A DNA stretch of 38,237 bases from Desulfobacterales bacterium (GTDB lineage: Bacteria > Desulfobacterota > Desulfobacteria > Desulfobacterales > UBA2156): contig DRHF01000310.1 in NCBI GenBank assembly GCA_011049715.1, forward strand, positions 1-38,237, read 5' to 3'. Made by a program: the position numbers and the translations under genes. Positions 25,545 to 34,126 of this stretch are shown piece by piece. The notes under the pieces are model-generated. The model had not been told where the DNA came from. It ran no database searches and saw only the letters and a program-made list of their open reading frames with translations. The stretch's first letter is position 1. The number at the start of each line of letters is the position of its first letter.

Positions 25545-25572
25545 TTGACTCTGTGCGTACCCTCGTTATATT
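25545..25572 (+). promoter_or_regulatory. Sigma70-type promoter for the choline-kinase-like gene
   Basis: TTGACT (25545-25550), 16-bp spacer, TATATT (25567-25572). It lies about 127 bp before the ATG at 25699. Confidence 0.45.
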
Positions 25573-25698
25573 TTTTCCTAAACGACATTGAGTATAAGCT
25601 GATAAGATAGACGAAATGATCCCGTCGAGCGTTTCGCCGGTTGTCGGGTCGGCAACTGACTGTATGAACCGTTTTAAATCGAAAAAGGGGAAATCGAA

Positions 25699-26652
25699 AT
25701 GTGCACGGCAACGCGTCTTTTGGACCAGGAATTCACCACGGAAGTCTGTTATGAACTTTTGCCCGAATGGAAGGGTACTGATGTCCGTATCACGCAGCTA
25801 AGCGGCGGGATAACCAATAAACTGTACCGAGTTCAGTCGGAAAAAGGCGATTACACCGTTCGGATTTACGGTGATAAAACCGATCTTTTTATCAACCGCG
25901 ACTATGAGGCACATGCGATCCGGGAAATGGCAAAAATCGGCGTATCGTCAAATATCATCAAGTATATGCCGGAAAAGGGCGTTACCATCGTGGAATTCAT
26001 CGATGACTCCATTGTTTTGACAAACGATCACTTTTCGGACAATTCGCTCTACACAAAAATCGTTGAGCCGATTCGAAAAATTCACACAAGCGGCGTGAAT
26101 TTTGGGCGGATTTTCAATCCCCTGGTGGAGGTGATGAGGATGTCGGCCATACTCAACCGGCTCAATGTTGACTATCGGGAATTTGACATTGCAGGCACCA
26201 TAGAACGGCTCATCAAGTTGTCGAGTATTATCAATATCCCCGAATCAGAATATACTCCCTGCCACAATGACCTGCTGGCTGACAATTTTATACTCATAAA
26301 CGAAGAAGCGGTGCACAAATACGATGCGCCCATGTATATCATCGATTGGGAGTATGCAGGGATGGCGCCAAAGTATTACGATATTGGGGACATGTTTCAG
26401 GAAATTCTTGTCCCGCGGGAAGCGGAAAAACAGATTGTTGAAGAGTATTGCGCCGGTTATCAATTCGACCATGTGCTATATCATATCGATCTGTTCAAAC
26501 CATTCCCTGACATTTACTGGTTTTTGTGGAGTCTGATTCAACTCAATATTTCGAAAATCGAATTCGATTATTACAATTACGGCAAGACGAAATATGACAA
26601 TGCAATAGAGAATCTAAAGTTTATCAAAAAAGAATACGGTGTTGCTGTTTAA
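25699..26652 (+). CDS. Choline/ethanolamine kinase-family phosphotransferase (LicA/APH fold)
   Basis: The 317-residue protein has a P-loop-like LSGGITNKLYRV (34-45), an invariant lysine/arginine strand YTVRIYG (52-58), catalytic PCHNDLLADNFI (187-198) and the metal-binding YIIDWEYAGMAP (213-224). These are the defining motifs of the choline/ethanolamine kinase branch of protein-kinase-like phosphotransferases. It is cytoplasmic and likely phosphorylates choline, ethanolamine or a related amino-alcohol for lipid or surface decoration. A GGGG-type ribosome site precedes the ATG. The betaine/choline-type importer about 11 kb away makes choline plausible, but no cytidylyltransferase (LicC-like) is nearby. 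Confidence 0.85.
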   Translation: MCTATRLLDQEFTTEVCYELLPEWKGTDVRITQLSGGITNKLYRVQSEKGDYTVRIYGDKTDLFINRDYEAHAIREMAKIGVSSNIIKYMPEKGVTIVEFIDDSIVLTNDHFSDNSLYTKIVEPIRKIHTSGVNFGRIFNPLVEVMRMSAILNRLNVDYREFDIAGTIERLIKLSSIINIPESEYTPCHNDLLADNFILINEEAVHKYDAPMYIIDWEYAGMAPKYYDIGDMFQEILVPREAEKQIVEEYCAGYQFDHVLYHIDLFKPFPDIYWFLWSLIQLNISKIEFDYYNYGKTKYDNAIENLKFIKKEYGVAV

Positions 26653-26700
26653 ATACCGCGGAAGGGTTTACACTCGAATAGTTTCCGGACTTTTAAATTC

Positions 26701-26729
26701 TTGACAAGGTGTTGATTAATTAAAAATAT
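26701..26729 (+). promoter_or_regulatory. Candidate promoter for the CaiB/BaiF gene
   Basis: Consensus TTGACA at 26701-26706, 17 bp, then AAATAT at 26724-26729, about 100 bp before the CoA-transferase ATG. Confidence 0.4.
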
Positions 26730-26829
26730 TTTTTTGCTTGAAGCATGTTTGATTCAAAATGATCCATGCTACTAATATGTGAACCGGACAACATGACCTG
26801 AAAACAACGAATGTCAAGGAGATTTTAAA

Positions 26830-28023
26830 ATGGCCAGTGCTTTGGAAAATGTTAGGGTACTCGATCTGACACAGTTGGAAGCCGGCCCCAGCTGTACCGT
26901 GCACCTCGCTTACCTTGGGGCGGAGGTAATCAAGATTGAAAAGCCGATTGTTGGTGAACGTGGTCGCACGCTGTTTCTCGGAGAAGGAGAAGAGGGGGAT
27001 TGCTGGTATTTTGTGATGTTAAACGCCAACAAGAAGAGTGTCACTCTGGATCTGAAAAGTGACAAAGGTATAGAAATATTTAAAAAAATGGTGAAACTGG
27101 CTGATGTAGTGGCGGAAAATTTTTTGCCGGGGACAATGGACAGATTGGGTCTGAGTTACGAAATCCTCCAAAAAATCAACCCGAGGATCATCTACGCTTC
27201 GCTTACAGGTTATGGACTCTCCGGGAAATATCGGGATTACCCTTCTTTTGATATCATTGCCCAGGCCATGGGCGGGGCGATGAGTTGCAATGGATACCCC
27301 GATCGCCCGCCTGTTCGATGCGGCCCCTCCATTGGAGATGTTGGAGGTGGAATGAATCTCGTAATAGGTATCCTCGCTGCTTTATATAATCGTGAAAAAA
27401 CGGGGAAGGGTGAGTTCGTCGAGGTGTCCCTCCAGGATTCAATTGTCAACCTTTTACGTTCAGCTTACCAGGCGCACTACCATACGGGGAAACCGATTCC
27501 ACGAATTGGAAGCCGTTATGCCGGTCTCTGTCCATGGGATATCTACCAAACAAAGGATGGGTATGTGGTTATCGGAGCGATTATCCTTGAGCAGTGGGTG
27601 AATCTCTGTCAAGTGATAGGCAGAGGTGAAATGGCCCACGCTAAAGGGTATGAACGCAGTGCAGACCGTTACTGGAAGCACAGGGATGAGGTGGATCAGA
27701 TGATTACGCGCTGGACTTCCGGCAAAGAAAAAAAGGAAGTCATGGAAAAATTTATCGCAAATGGGATTCCTTGCGGGATGGTCATGGATAGTGCTGAACT
27801 TTTGGAAGATCCGCATCTTTTGGAAAAGGGAATGATCGTGGAAACTACCCATCCGGAAAAAGGCGCTTTCAAGCAACTGGCATGTCCTGTCAAGCTCAGG
27901 CATACCAAGACGACAATCACTTCTGCACCGTTATTGGGACAGAATAACCAAGAAATCTATAGCCATCTTCTGGGATATACTGAAGATCAGCTGTTAAAAT
28001 TGGAAGATGAAAAAATTATATAA
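26830..28023 (+). CDS. CaiB/BaiF-family (class III) CoA-transferase
   Basis: The 397-residue protein fits class III CoA-transferases: N-terminal LENVRVLDLTQLEAGPSCT, AEVIKIEKP, NANKKSVTLDLKS, YASLTGYG, then FDIIAQAMGG and GPSIGDVGGGMNL, where D170 aligns with the catalytic aspartate that forms a CoA-linked anhydride (D169 in formyl-CoA transferase). The family moves CoA between carboxylic acids such as formate/oxalate, carnitine/crotonobetaine, benzylsuccinate and bile acids. Nothing in the sequence fixes the acid. It is monocistronic or leads the following gene; an AAGGAG site precedes the ATG. A CoA donor from the TRAP-imported acid is a speculative link. Confidence 0.92.
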   Translation: MASALENVRVLDLTQLEAGPSCTVHLAYLGAEVIKIEKPIVGERGRTLFLGEGEEGDCWYFVMLNANKKSVTLDLKSDKGIEIFKKMVKLADVVAENFLPGTMDRLGLSYEILQKINPRIIYASLTGYGLSGKYRDYPSFDIIAQAMGGAMSCNGYPDRPPVRCGPSIGDVGGGMNLVIGILAALYNREKTGKGEFVEVSLQDSIVNLLRSAYQAHYHTGKPIPRIGSRYAGLCPWDIYQTKDGYVVIGAIILEQWVNLCQVIGRGEMAHAKGYERSADRYWKHRDEVDQMITRWTSGKEKKEVMEKFIANGIPCGMVMDSAELLEDPHLLEKGMIVETTHPEKGAFKQLACPVKLRHTKTTITSAPLLGQNNQEIYSHLLGYTEDQLLKLEDEKII

Positions 28024-28122
28024 AAAGCAACAGATCAATGCGTTTCGCTTTTCTGCCAATATGAGGGAACATTGGTATGGGGGGGTGGTAATGTTATGCC
28101 ATTAAAGAATATAGGAGGAAAT

Positions 28123-28971
28123 ATGAAAAAAGTTATTCTTATCTGTCTTCTGTTTCTATTACTTCTTCCTGCTCTTAATGTTTTTAGCGCTTCCTACCAA
28201 AAAGCTGAAATGTTCAACAGACACGGCTTGGTGAGAGAATCAAAAGCGGAACTGATTAATATAATATTCAGCAATGCATCAATTACCGAAAAGGCGCAAG
28301 CTTATTACCTGTTGGGTTTGATTGCATACACAGAAAAGAAAGTCAACAAGGCTCTAAAGTCTTGGCGAGAGCTTGTTACAAAATATCCGGAGACCAAAGA
28401 AGCGAAATTAGTTAAAGATCGGGTTAAAGAACTTGCTGAGATAGTTGGAGGTATTGAAAAAGAGCCTATTAAAAATGCGGTTGCTCAATTATATTTAAAT
28501 CATGGAGATTTTTGGTCTAAAGGAACAGGTTATAAATTAACAATCGACACAAGTTTGATGCCCCATGTTGAAGCAGCGGTTAAGTGGTACGATAAAGTCA
28601 TCCAAGAATTTCCGAATTCATCAGCATCTCGTATTGCATACAAAGGAAAAATGCGCACACTCTTGGGCTGGAAAAAACATGGAAACAGTTATGGGATTCG
28701 GCAGAGTTTCTCAAAATACATGCCACAGTTGTTGGAAACATTTAACCAATTTGAGATAGAATATCCAAATGCGTCAACATTGCAGGCTTTTCGATACCAA
28801 ATTGCTCAGGCCTATTGGGATAATAAAAATTGGAACAAATCCCGGGAATGGTTGAATTTGATAATTAAGAAAGCAGGCGATAGGGACAGTTTCTATAAGG
28901 ATTCAGCAATGAGAAGACTGAAGTGGTTTAAAAAAAGCAAGGTGTCCGATGAAGGAAACCAGATGCGCTAG
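28123..28971 (+). CDS. Exported TPR-like repeat protein, unknown function
   Basis: I choose the ATG at 28123 because it follows GGAGG by 5 bp and begins a classic signal peptide (KKVILICLLFLLLLPAL, then a short polar end near FSAS); upstream in-frame codons would bury that signal. The 282-residue product contains helix pairs with TPR-like spacing (YYLLGLIAYTEKKVNKALKSWRELVTKYPETKEAKL; AVKWYDKVIQEFPNSSASRIAYKGK; FRYQIAQAYWDNKNWNKSREWLNLIIKKAG), similar to outer-membrane assembly factors such as BamD or CpoB. It is probably periplasmic. No lipobox cysteine is seen. It is more AT-rich than its neighbours. Function unknown. Confidence 0.75.
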   Translation: MKKVILICLLFLLLLPALNVFSASYQKAEMFNRHGLVRESKAELINIIFSNASITEKAQAYYLLGLIAYTEKKVNKALKSWRELVTKYPETKEAKLVKDRVKELAEIVGGIEKEPIKNAVAQLYLNHGDFWSKGTGYKLTIDTSLMPHVEAAVKWYDKVIQEFPNSSASRIAYKGKMRTLLGWKKHGNSYGIRQSFSKYMPQLLETFNQFEIEYPNASTLQAFRYQIAQAYWDNKNWNKSREWLNLIIKKAGDRDSFYKDSAMRRLKWFKKSKVSDEGNQMR

Positions 28972-29049
28972 GAAATTTAAGTAAACGCTCTCGGTTTTGT
29001 GGACATGCTCGGCGCAAAAGATGTGAGCATCTTTGCTTGCCTGCAAATG

Positions 29050-29185
29050 GCAGGAAGGTCTATAGATTTGTATATTATTAGCCGAATATGAAAAGAGATT
29101 GGCAAACTATTCCAGATCGGAGAATCCGCCGTCCCATGCAAGCAGGAGGGATTAATGATAAAATAAGAGGGACCTAAATTAGATG
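29050..29185 (+). pseudogene. Decayed C-terminal fragment of a REP-associated (Y1-type) transposase
   Basis: The plus-strand frame reads RSIDLYIISRI, stop, KEIGKLFQIGESAV, then degenerates with another stop. This resembles the DnaA-like HTH tail of REP-associated transposases (YxxR-Y-x-G-x-x-x-x-E-I-G-x-x-F-G-x-x-x-SAVS). There are at least two in-frame stops and the catalytic N-terminal domain is absent. Recognition is by motif memory, so the call is tentative. Confidence 0.35.
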
Positions 29186-29218
29186 GCACGGGCATTAGGA
29201 AAATAGAATTTGCATAGG

Positions 29219-29450
29219 TAGTGTCCATCCATAAATGGCCCTTTTTGCCCTGTTCGGCGTTCTCAGCGGGTTTTCGGTTGCGGCGTACAACACGTACGCC
29301 TCACCGTAAACCCTTGTGCGGCCCCCGCAAAAATTTGCGGGATTTCGCCTCTGATTTTTATAAGATGTGCTCAACTTGATCAGGACAAAAATTGCTCATT
29401 TCTGAATTGGACACTTCTATTATTTATTTTAAAGTCACGGATGGGCACTA
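29219..29450 (+). repeat. Dispersed repeat family A, copy 2: MITE-like element
   Basis: It begins TAGTGTCCATCC and ends with GGATGGGCACTA, which inverted is TAGTGCCCATCC: 11 of 12 bases match, as terminal inverted repeats would. Inside are two perfect hairpins, GGCGTAC/GTACGCC (29282-29300) and CCCGCAAA/TTTGCGGG (29324-29341). The first 75 bp match 16750-16824. At 232 bp with no coding capacity it resembles a non-autonomous miniature element. Its right end touches the stop codon of the next gene. Confidence 0.7.
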
Positions 29451-29454
29451 GGTA

Positions 29455-29868
29455 TCATTCCTTAACTACCCGATTTTGAAGGCCGATATCACCCTCAGAG
29501 GTCTTCCGCAGCTTGTCCAGTTTAGATAACATGGATTGGATGGAATCATCTTCACCCGATAAAGGATTAACCTGTTTCTCTGATTTATCAAGATTTGGTT
29601 TTTGAAAAAACCAACTTCTAATGGTTTTATCGTCAACATCCTTTATCAATTCAAGACATTTTTTCAGGGCTTGTTCTTCAGAATCGCCGAAACCACAATG
29701 CTTTTCCGGGGCTATACCATCCGGTCCGGTCGGTATGGCCTGGTAATCCGCTTTTGAGGTTTTACCGGCAATTTTTTTATAAACACAAATCGGTATAAAA
29801 AGCTTTTCTCTCTGAACCGCATACGTTGATGATTTAACCAAAAGCTCCTTTTCGTTTAATTGATACAT
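29455..29868 (-). CDS. Hypothetical protein, 137 aa
   Basis: I do not recognise this protein. It starts after a clean GAGGAGA site, is hydrophilic and probably cytoplasmic, with a beta-rich N-terminal half (YQLNEKELLVKSSTYAV, KLFIPICVYKKIAG) and a charged helical C-terminal half (SIQSMLSKLDKLRKTSEG). Two cysteines (C28 in PICVY, C58 in KHCGFG) are present. It stands alone between two repeat blocks; its 3' end abuts the family A element, so the C-terminus may have been reshaped by insertion. Codon use is ordinary for the window, and it is likely a real gene. Confidence 0.5.
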   Translation of the reverse strand: MYQLNEKELLVKSSTYAVQREKLFIPICVYKKIAGKTSKADYQAIPTGPDGIAPEKHCGFGDSEEQALKKCLELIKDVDDKTIRSWFFQKPNLDKSEKQVNPLSGEDDSIQSMLSKLDKLRKTSEGDIGLQNRVVKE

Positions 29869-29916
29869 TGAAATCTCCTCTCAATTTAACATTTGTTTAA
29901 GTTTAGCGTCCTTATT

Positions 29917-30376
29917 TTTTGAAAAATTTTATTCGCTCCACGCCAAAGGCGAGTCTTCATGAAATCATAAGTGCGAAACTCAAGCGATTTATCACAAATA
30001 AATATTCAAATTTTAACGATCTGTCAATCAAAACATGGTTGGGGATAACCACCGTTGGAGAAAAATTTCAAATAAATTACTCAAGTTTCGCGCCTGATAT
30101 TTTAAGGAAAGTCGCATCAGGCATAGGATAAAAAGAAATTTTTCTGGAAAAAATTGATGATGAGCGCTTTGACAACGGCACAAAATCTTTTAAGAGTTAT
30201 CATTTCAGAAGCAACTGATATTACAAAAGAAACCAGACCATCGCGTGCCTGTGCACGGTGATTACTTTATGGATACCGGTTTACCACGGCTGCCACATTG
30301 TTTTTCCAAAAAATTTTATTTATCCCACACCAGATGCGGCATCGTGCCCCATTGGGGGTGCGAAACTTGAGTAAAT
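29917..30376. repeat. Dispersed repeat family B cluster, copies in both orientations
   Basis: Three related blocks: 29917-29985 (AAAAATTTTATT ... TGCGAAACTCAAG), 30079-30185 (copy matching 5618-5722) and, inverted relative to that, 30302-30376 (ending GGGGGTGCGAAACTTGAGT). The last two form imperfect inverted repeats of about 75-80 bp around a 120-bp centre containing GTGATTACTTTATGGATACC, which also occurs (inverted) near 17200-17230. No gene is visible in 29869-30449. Confidence 0.65.
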
Positions 30377-30449
30377 TAAAACACCTATGAGACTATGGCC
30401 CTAAGATATGGACATGCGGGTGCGTGGCATTGGGTTTTTTATAAATTTA

Positions 30450-31829
30450 TCAGGCATGGATGGCTTCGCCTACTGCAGCCAACACACTCTCTTTAACTGT
30501 TTCAGACAATGTCGGATGGGGGTAGATGACATTTTTGACATCTGCCAAAGTCATGCCCATTTTTATCATGGCCACTGCCCCTGGAAGCAGTTCTGTAACA
30601 TGGGGGCCGAACATATGCAGGCCAAGAATTTTAAGAGTCTTTTTGTCTATGACTGTTTTAACGAAACCGCTGGTTTGCTCAATCGCATGGGCCATTGCAT
30701 TGCCCTTAAAGGTGGCTTTGCCTTCGATGATATCCATGCCCTTTTCAACGGCTTCCTCCGGTTTTAAGCCCACACTGGCGATTTCCGGGTCGGTGTAAAT
30801 GAAGCTGGGGATCGCGTCATAGTCCATGGTTGCATCGATCTCCATAATGTTTTCAACTGCAATTATACCCTGCTGGCTGGCTACATGGGCCAATTGGTAC
30901 TTTCCTGTTACGTCGCCAACCGCATAAACACTTGAAACATTGGTTTCCATCCGTTTATCGGTTTTGATGCCCTTGGACGAAAAATCGATACCAAGTGTTT
31001 CCAGTCCGATATTTTTCGTATTCAGCTTTCTGCCCATTGCCAGCAGACAATAATCTGCGTTGACTTGATCTTTATCGGTAAACACGGTTACAGAGTTCAT
31101 CGGGTATTGGCGCTCCAAAGATTTTACCCTCGTTTTGATCATGACATTTACCCCGAGTCTTTTCAATCGACCCGCAAGTCTTCTCGACAATTCTTTGTCT
31201 TCGGTCGGCACAATGCGATCAAGCATTTCGATTAAATAGACCCGGGAACCGAGCTGGCCGAATAAACACGCGAATTCACAACCGGAGACGGAACCACCGA
31301 CAATGACAATGCTTGAAGGGAGATCATCCAGGTCGAGTGCTTCGGTTGTGGTTATCACTCGATCGCCGTCGAACTTAATAGATTTGGGTATTAGCGGTTC
31401 AGAGCCGGTGGCAATGATCAGGGCATCAGCCGATTCTTTTACCCTCTTTCCTTCTGCGGTTTCAATTGTTAGGGTAGTAGGATCGGATAACCGTGCGATG
31501 CCACTTAGGAGTTTGATATGCCTATTCTTAAAGATGGTTTCGATGCCGATTACATTGTTTCGAACCACTTCATTTTTTTTCTCCACCATTTTATCGTATC
31601 GAAAAGAATCTATCGTACAGTAAATTCCAAATTGTCGTGTGTTTTGTACTGTTTTGTAAATACGGGCTGCATGCAGCAGGGTTTTGGTGGGTACACATCC
31701 CCGGTTTAAGCATGTTCCACCCAGTTTGCCCTTTTCAACGACCGTTACCTCTGCACCCAATTGCGCTGCACGAATCGCAGCCACATATCCACCCGGGCCA
31801 CCGCCGATGATAACAATTTTTTTTGACAT
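30450..31829 (-). CDS. lpdA: Dihydrolipoamide dehydrogenase
   Basis: The 459-residue flavoprotein has the FAD fingerprint IIGGGPGGYVAAIRA (7-21), the redox disulfide GGTCLNRGCVPTK (37-49, C40 and C45), the NAD-binding IVIVGGSVSGCEFACLFGQLGS, the YAVGDVTGKYQLAHVA box and the C-terminal PHPTLSETV with the catalytic histidine and glutamate. It reoxidises lipoyl groups of 2-oxoacid dehydrogenase complexes or the glycine cleavage system using NAD+. No E2 or glycine-cleavage gene is adjacent, so it stands alone; the partner complex is encoded elsewhere. A GAGGAGA site precedes the ATG. The NAD-loop GGSVSG is slightly unusual (GGGYIG in most relatives). Confidence 0.93.
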   Translation of the reverse strand: MSKKIVIIGGGPGGYVAAIRAAQLGAEVTVVEKGKLGGTCLNRGCVPTKTLLHAARIYKTVQNTRQFGIYCTIDSFRYDKMVEKKNEVVRNNVIGIETIFKNRHIKLLSGIARLSDPTTLTIETAEGKRVKESADALIIATGSEPLIPKSIKFDGDRVITTTEALDLDDLPSSIVIVGGSVSGCEFACLFGQLGSRVYLIEMLDRIVPTEDKELSRRLAGRLKRLGVNVMIKTRVKSLERQYPMNSVTVFTDKDQVNADYCLLAMGRKLNTKNIGLETLGIDFSSKGIKTDKRMETNVSSVYAVGDVTGKYQLAHVASQQGIIAVENIMEIDATMDYDAIPSFIYTDPEIASVGLKPEEAVEKGMDIIEGKATFKGNAMAHAIEQTSGFVKTVIDKKTLKILGLHMFGPHVTELLPGAVAMIKMGMTLADVKNVIYPHPTLSETVKESVLAAVGEAIHA

Positions 31830-32412
31830 TGATCCGTGTCTCCTCTCTATTTTTTTTGTGAAAAATTTTTGTTGCGTCCATCGGATCTCTAAAAATCACC
31901 TTGAAAAATGGATTGGATATGCAATTTCTGCAGCGGGTTTAAAACCAAAAGCGAATAATCCGGGTGCCATTTTGCTCGTTTTAAACTAAATCTTCATTTG
32001 AAAAGCAATGATTTCCTCTTAGAGATAACAATTTTGTCGCATCTGCCGATTTTGGAAAGTTTTTTATTTACTCAAGTAAATCCATCAATCTTTTCAGCCG
32101 CTTCACCACCCTTGGTAGCGTTTTACCGATCTACCGACCGGTAGGGGGTTGGAATAAACCGCCATGCTCCACGAAATTTCAGGGTCACTTGTATTCGGCG
32201 GTTAAGTGGTTATTATTGAAATCGGACGAGCTATATGGCGAAGCCGTTTGCACGGAGCATAGCCGGTTTTACCCGGAAAACAATAAAGATCAAGTGCAAT
32301 TGACGCTGGCGTGCCACACTCCAGATTCATCGGTTTTTTTCTGATATTATCATACTTTGACAAATCTGGCCAATATTGACCGGTAAGATCGAAAGGAAAC
32401 CACCCATATTTT
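31830..32412. other. 583-bp gene-free divergent region with a GC palindrome
   Basis: No convincing gene. CTACCGACCGGTAG at 32131-32144 is an imperfect palindrome of the ACCGaCCGGT type seen in some TetR-family operators; it is only a candidate. The region separates divergent lpd and the prenyltransferase gene. Confidence 0.3.
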
Positions 32413-33402
32413 ATGAAAGATAGACCGGAACAGATAAAAAAAAGAATTCTTGACTCACCAGCGCCATCATTTTTAAAAAAATGGTCGGTTGCCATTCGTC
32501 CTTTTGCTCTGCCGGCATCGACCATGCCGGTCATTTTTGGCACCTTGATGTCTGTGACCATCGGCGGCGCATCTTTTGATCTTCTCCTATTTCTTGCCGC
32601 ATTATTCGGTATGGCAATTCTCCATACCGGCAGCAATCTGCTCAACGATGCATTTGATTATGAAAAAGGCATTGACAAGCAGGTCAACCCGGTCAGCGGG
32701 GCCGTTGTACGGGGGTGGATCTCTTCACGGGACGCATTGCATGCCGGTTATCTTTTTTTGGGCCTGGGTATGTTGATCGGGTTATTTCTGGTCAGTCGGG
32801 TGGGTGTATCAATCCTGTGGATCGGAATGGCAGGTGTGGTAATCGGTATTTTTTACACCTGGGGACCGTTGCCGTTAAAGTTCAACGCGCTGGGCGACCT
32901 GGCGGTGTTTTTAAATTTTGGCGTCCTTGGCGCCCTCGGCGCCTGGATCGTACAGACCGGTACCTTTTCCTGGGCGCCGGTGATCTGGGCGGTGCCGATG
33001 TCTTTGTTGGTTGTTGGGATTTTGCATTCCAATAACTGGCGCGACATTGACAGTGACAGGGCGGGTGGTATTCAAACCATGGCCAGCAGGCTGGGCGATA
33101 CCTTGTCTGAGGGCTACTTTGTATTCTTACTGGTATGCCCCTTTGTGGTGATTATCGCACTCATTTTGCTTTCCATGGCTGCTGACCTTGACCCCAAAAT
33201 GCCCCCCACTTTTTTGGTTACCTTCCTGGCGATTCCACTGACATTCAAGCTTGTCAAGAAGGGGAGGATGCGGCGTCAGCCGAAGCACCCGCTTGATTTT
33301 ATCTCCCTGGACGGACAGACTGCCCAACTCAATCTGCTGTTTGGTCTTTTGTGTACCGCCGCTCTTGTCCTTAACTCCCTCATGTCTTTTTTTCTAGGCT
33401 GA
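32413..33402 (+). CDS. menA: UbiA/MenA-family prenyltransferase (1,4-dihydroxy-2-naphthoate polyprenyltransferase-like)
   Basis: The 329-residue membrane protein has the two Asp-rich Mg-binding motifs of UbiA enzymes: N78-DAFDYEKGID (ending D88) and N208-WRDIDSDRAGGIQTMASRLG (D211, D215), among about nine helices. The pattern, including RPFALPASTMPVIFG and the QTMASRLG stretch, is closest to MenA, which adds the isoprenoid tail to dihydroxynaphthoate in menaquinone synthesis, the expected quinone of an anaerobe. A short soluble N-terminus of about 25 residues precedes the first helix. No other men genes are nearby. The gene downstream starts 12 bp after its stop. Confidence 0.85.
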   Translation: MKDRPEQIKKRILDSPAPSFLKKWSVAIRPFALPASTMPVIFGTLMSVTIGGASFDLLLFLAALFGMAILHTGSNLLNDAFDYEKGIDKQVNPVSGAVVRGWISSRDALHAGYLFLGLGMLIGLFLVSRVGVSILWIGMAGVVIGIFYTWGPLPLKFNALGDLAVFLNFGVLGALGAWIVQTGTFSWAPVIWAVPMSLLVVGILHSNNWRDIDSDRAGGIQTMASRLGDTLSEGYFVFLLVCPFVVIIALILLSMAADLDPKMPPTFLVTFLAIPLTFKLVKKGRMRRQPKHPLDFISLDGQTAQLNLLFGLLCTAALVLNSLMSFFLG

Positions 33403-33414
33403 TTTAAAACGGAA

Positions 33415-34047
33415 ATGGGATCTACTTGGGCGATAACGCTGATCGCAGGCGTACTTTTTACGCCTTTGTTTATGACACAGGGCCTTGGCAGATTTGATTT
33501 TTGGTGGTGGATGTCTACCAATCTTACCATACTCCTGGTTCTGGTCACTATTTTTGACCGGCACTGGTGGTCGGAAATCCGGATTGATATCAAACATCAA
33601 ACGCTGTGGAAGGTGGGATTCGGGATTCTTTCGGCGTTATTTCTCTATATAGTATTTTACGCCGGAAACATCGTGTCCAGACAGATTTTTTCCTTTGCCA
33701 AAAGCGGTATTGAAAATGTTTATGCTTTCAAATCCGGTGTATCTCCCTTCCGTATCGCAGTGCTGATGGTTCTACTGATCGGACCGGGAGAGGAATTGTT
33801 CTGGCGCGGGTTTCTACAGCGGCGCTTACAAATGGAGCAAGGCCGGTGGCGTGGATTTATTATTGCAACTTCGATCTATACACTGGTTCATCTGGCCAGC
33901 GGAAATGCCATGTTGATTCTTGCGGCCGGATTGTGCGGGCTTTTCTGGGGATTTTTATATGTTCAGAAAGGCTCCATACTGTTGAACATCGTGAGTCATA
34001 CCGTGTGGGATGTGGCTATTTTCCTTTTGTTTCCTGTAATTGAGTGA
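33415..34047 (+). CDS. CPBP-family intramembrane metalloprotease (CAAX protease-like)
   Basis: The 210-residue membrane protein has the diagnostic motifs: GPGEELFWRGFLQRRL (E126, E127, R131), then LVHLASGN (H159) and the closing NIVSHTVWDV (H195). It has six or more hydrophobic segments. Bacterial CPBP proteins cleave within the membrane or serve in bacteriocin self-protection and protein maturation; targets are rarely known. It follows the prenyltransferase by 12 bp and is probably co-transcribed. Pairing of a prenyltransferase and a CAAX-like protease superficially resembles eukaryotic CAAX processing, but the UbiA-type enzyme acts on small aromatics, so I read the pairing as coincidental. 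The ribosome site is weak. Confidence 0.85.
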   Translation: MGSTWAITLIAGVLFTPLFMTQGLGRFDFWWWMSTNLTILLVLVTIFDRHWWSEIRIDIKHQTLWKVGFGILSALFLYIVFYAGNIVSRQIFSFAKSGIENVYAFKSGVSPFRIAVLMVLLIGPGEELFWRGFLQRRLQMEQGRWRGFIIATSIYTLVHLASGNAMLILAAGLCGLFWGFLYVQKGSILLNIVSHTVWDVAIFLLFPVIE

Positions 34048-34126
34048 ACAAGTCGTCATGCTTAAAGCTGTCCCCGGGTCGATGACAAGCCACATTTCGG
34101 CTTACGCTGCATAGAGGCAACAGGGA

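Noticed and set aside
32131-32144. TetR-type operator controlling menA or lpd
   Set aside because: Only one imperfect palindrome and no TetR gene in the window; kept as a low-confidence note only.
33415-34047. Prenyltransferase plus CAAX-like protease as a protein prenylation pair
   Set aside because: The UbiA-type enzyme has MenA-like motifs and acts on small aromatic rings, not on protein cysteines; adjacency is probably incidental.
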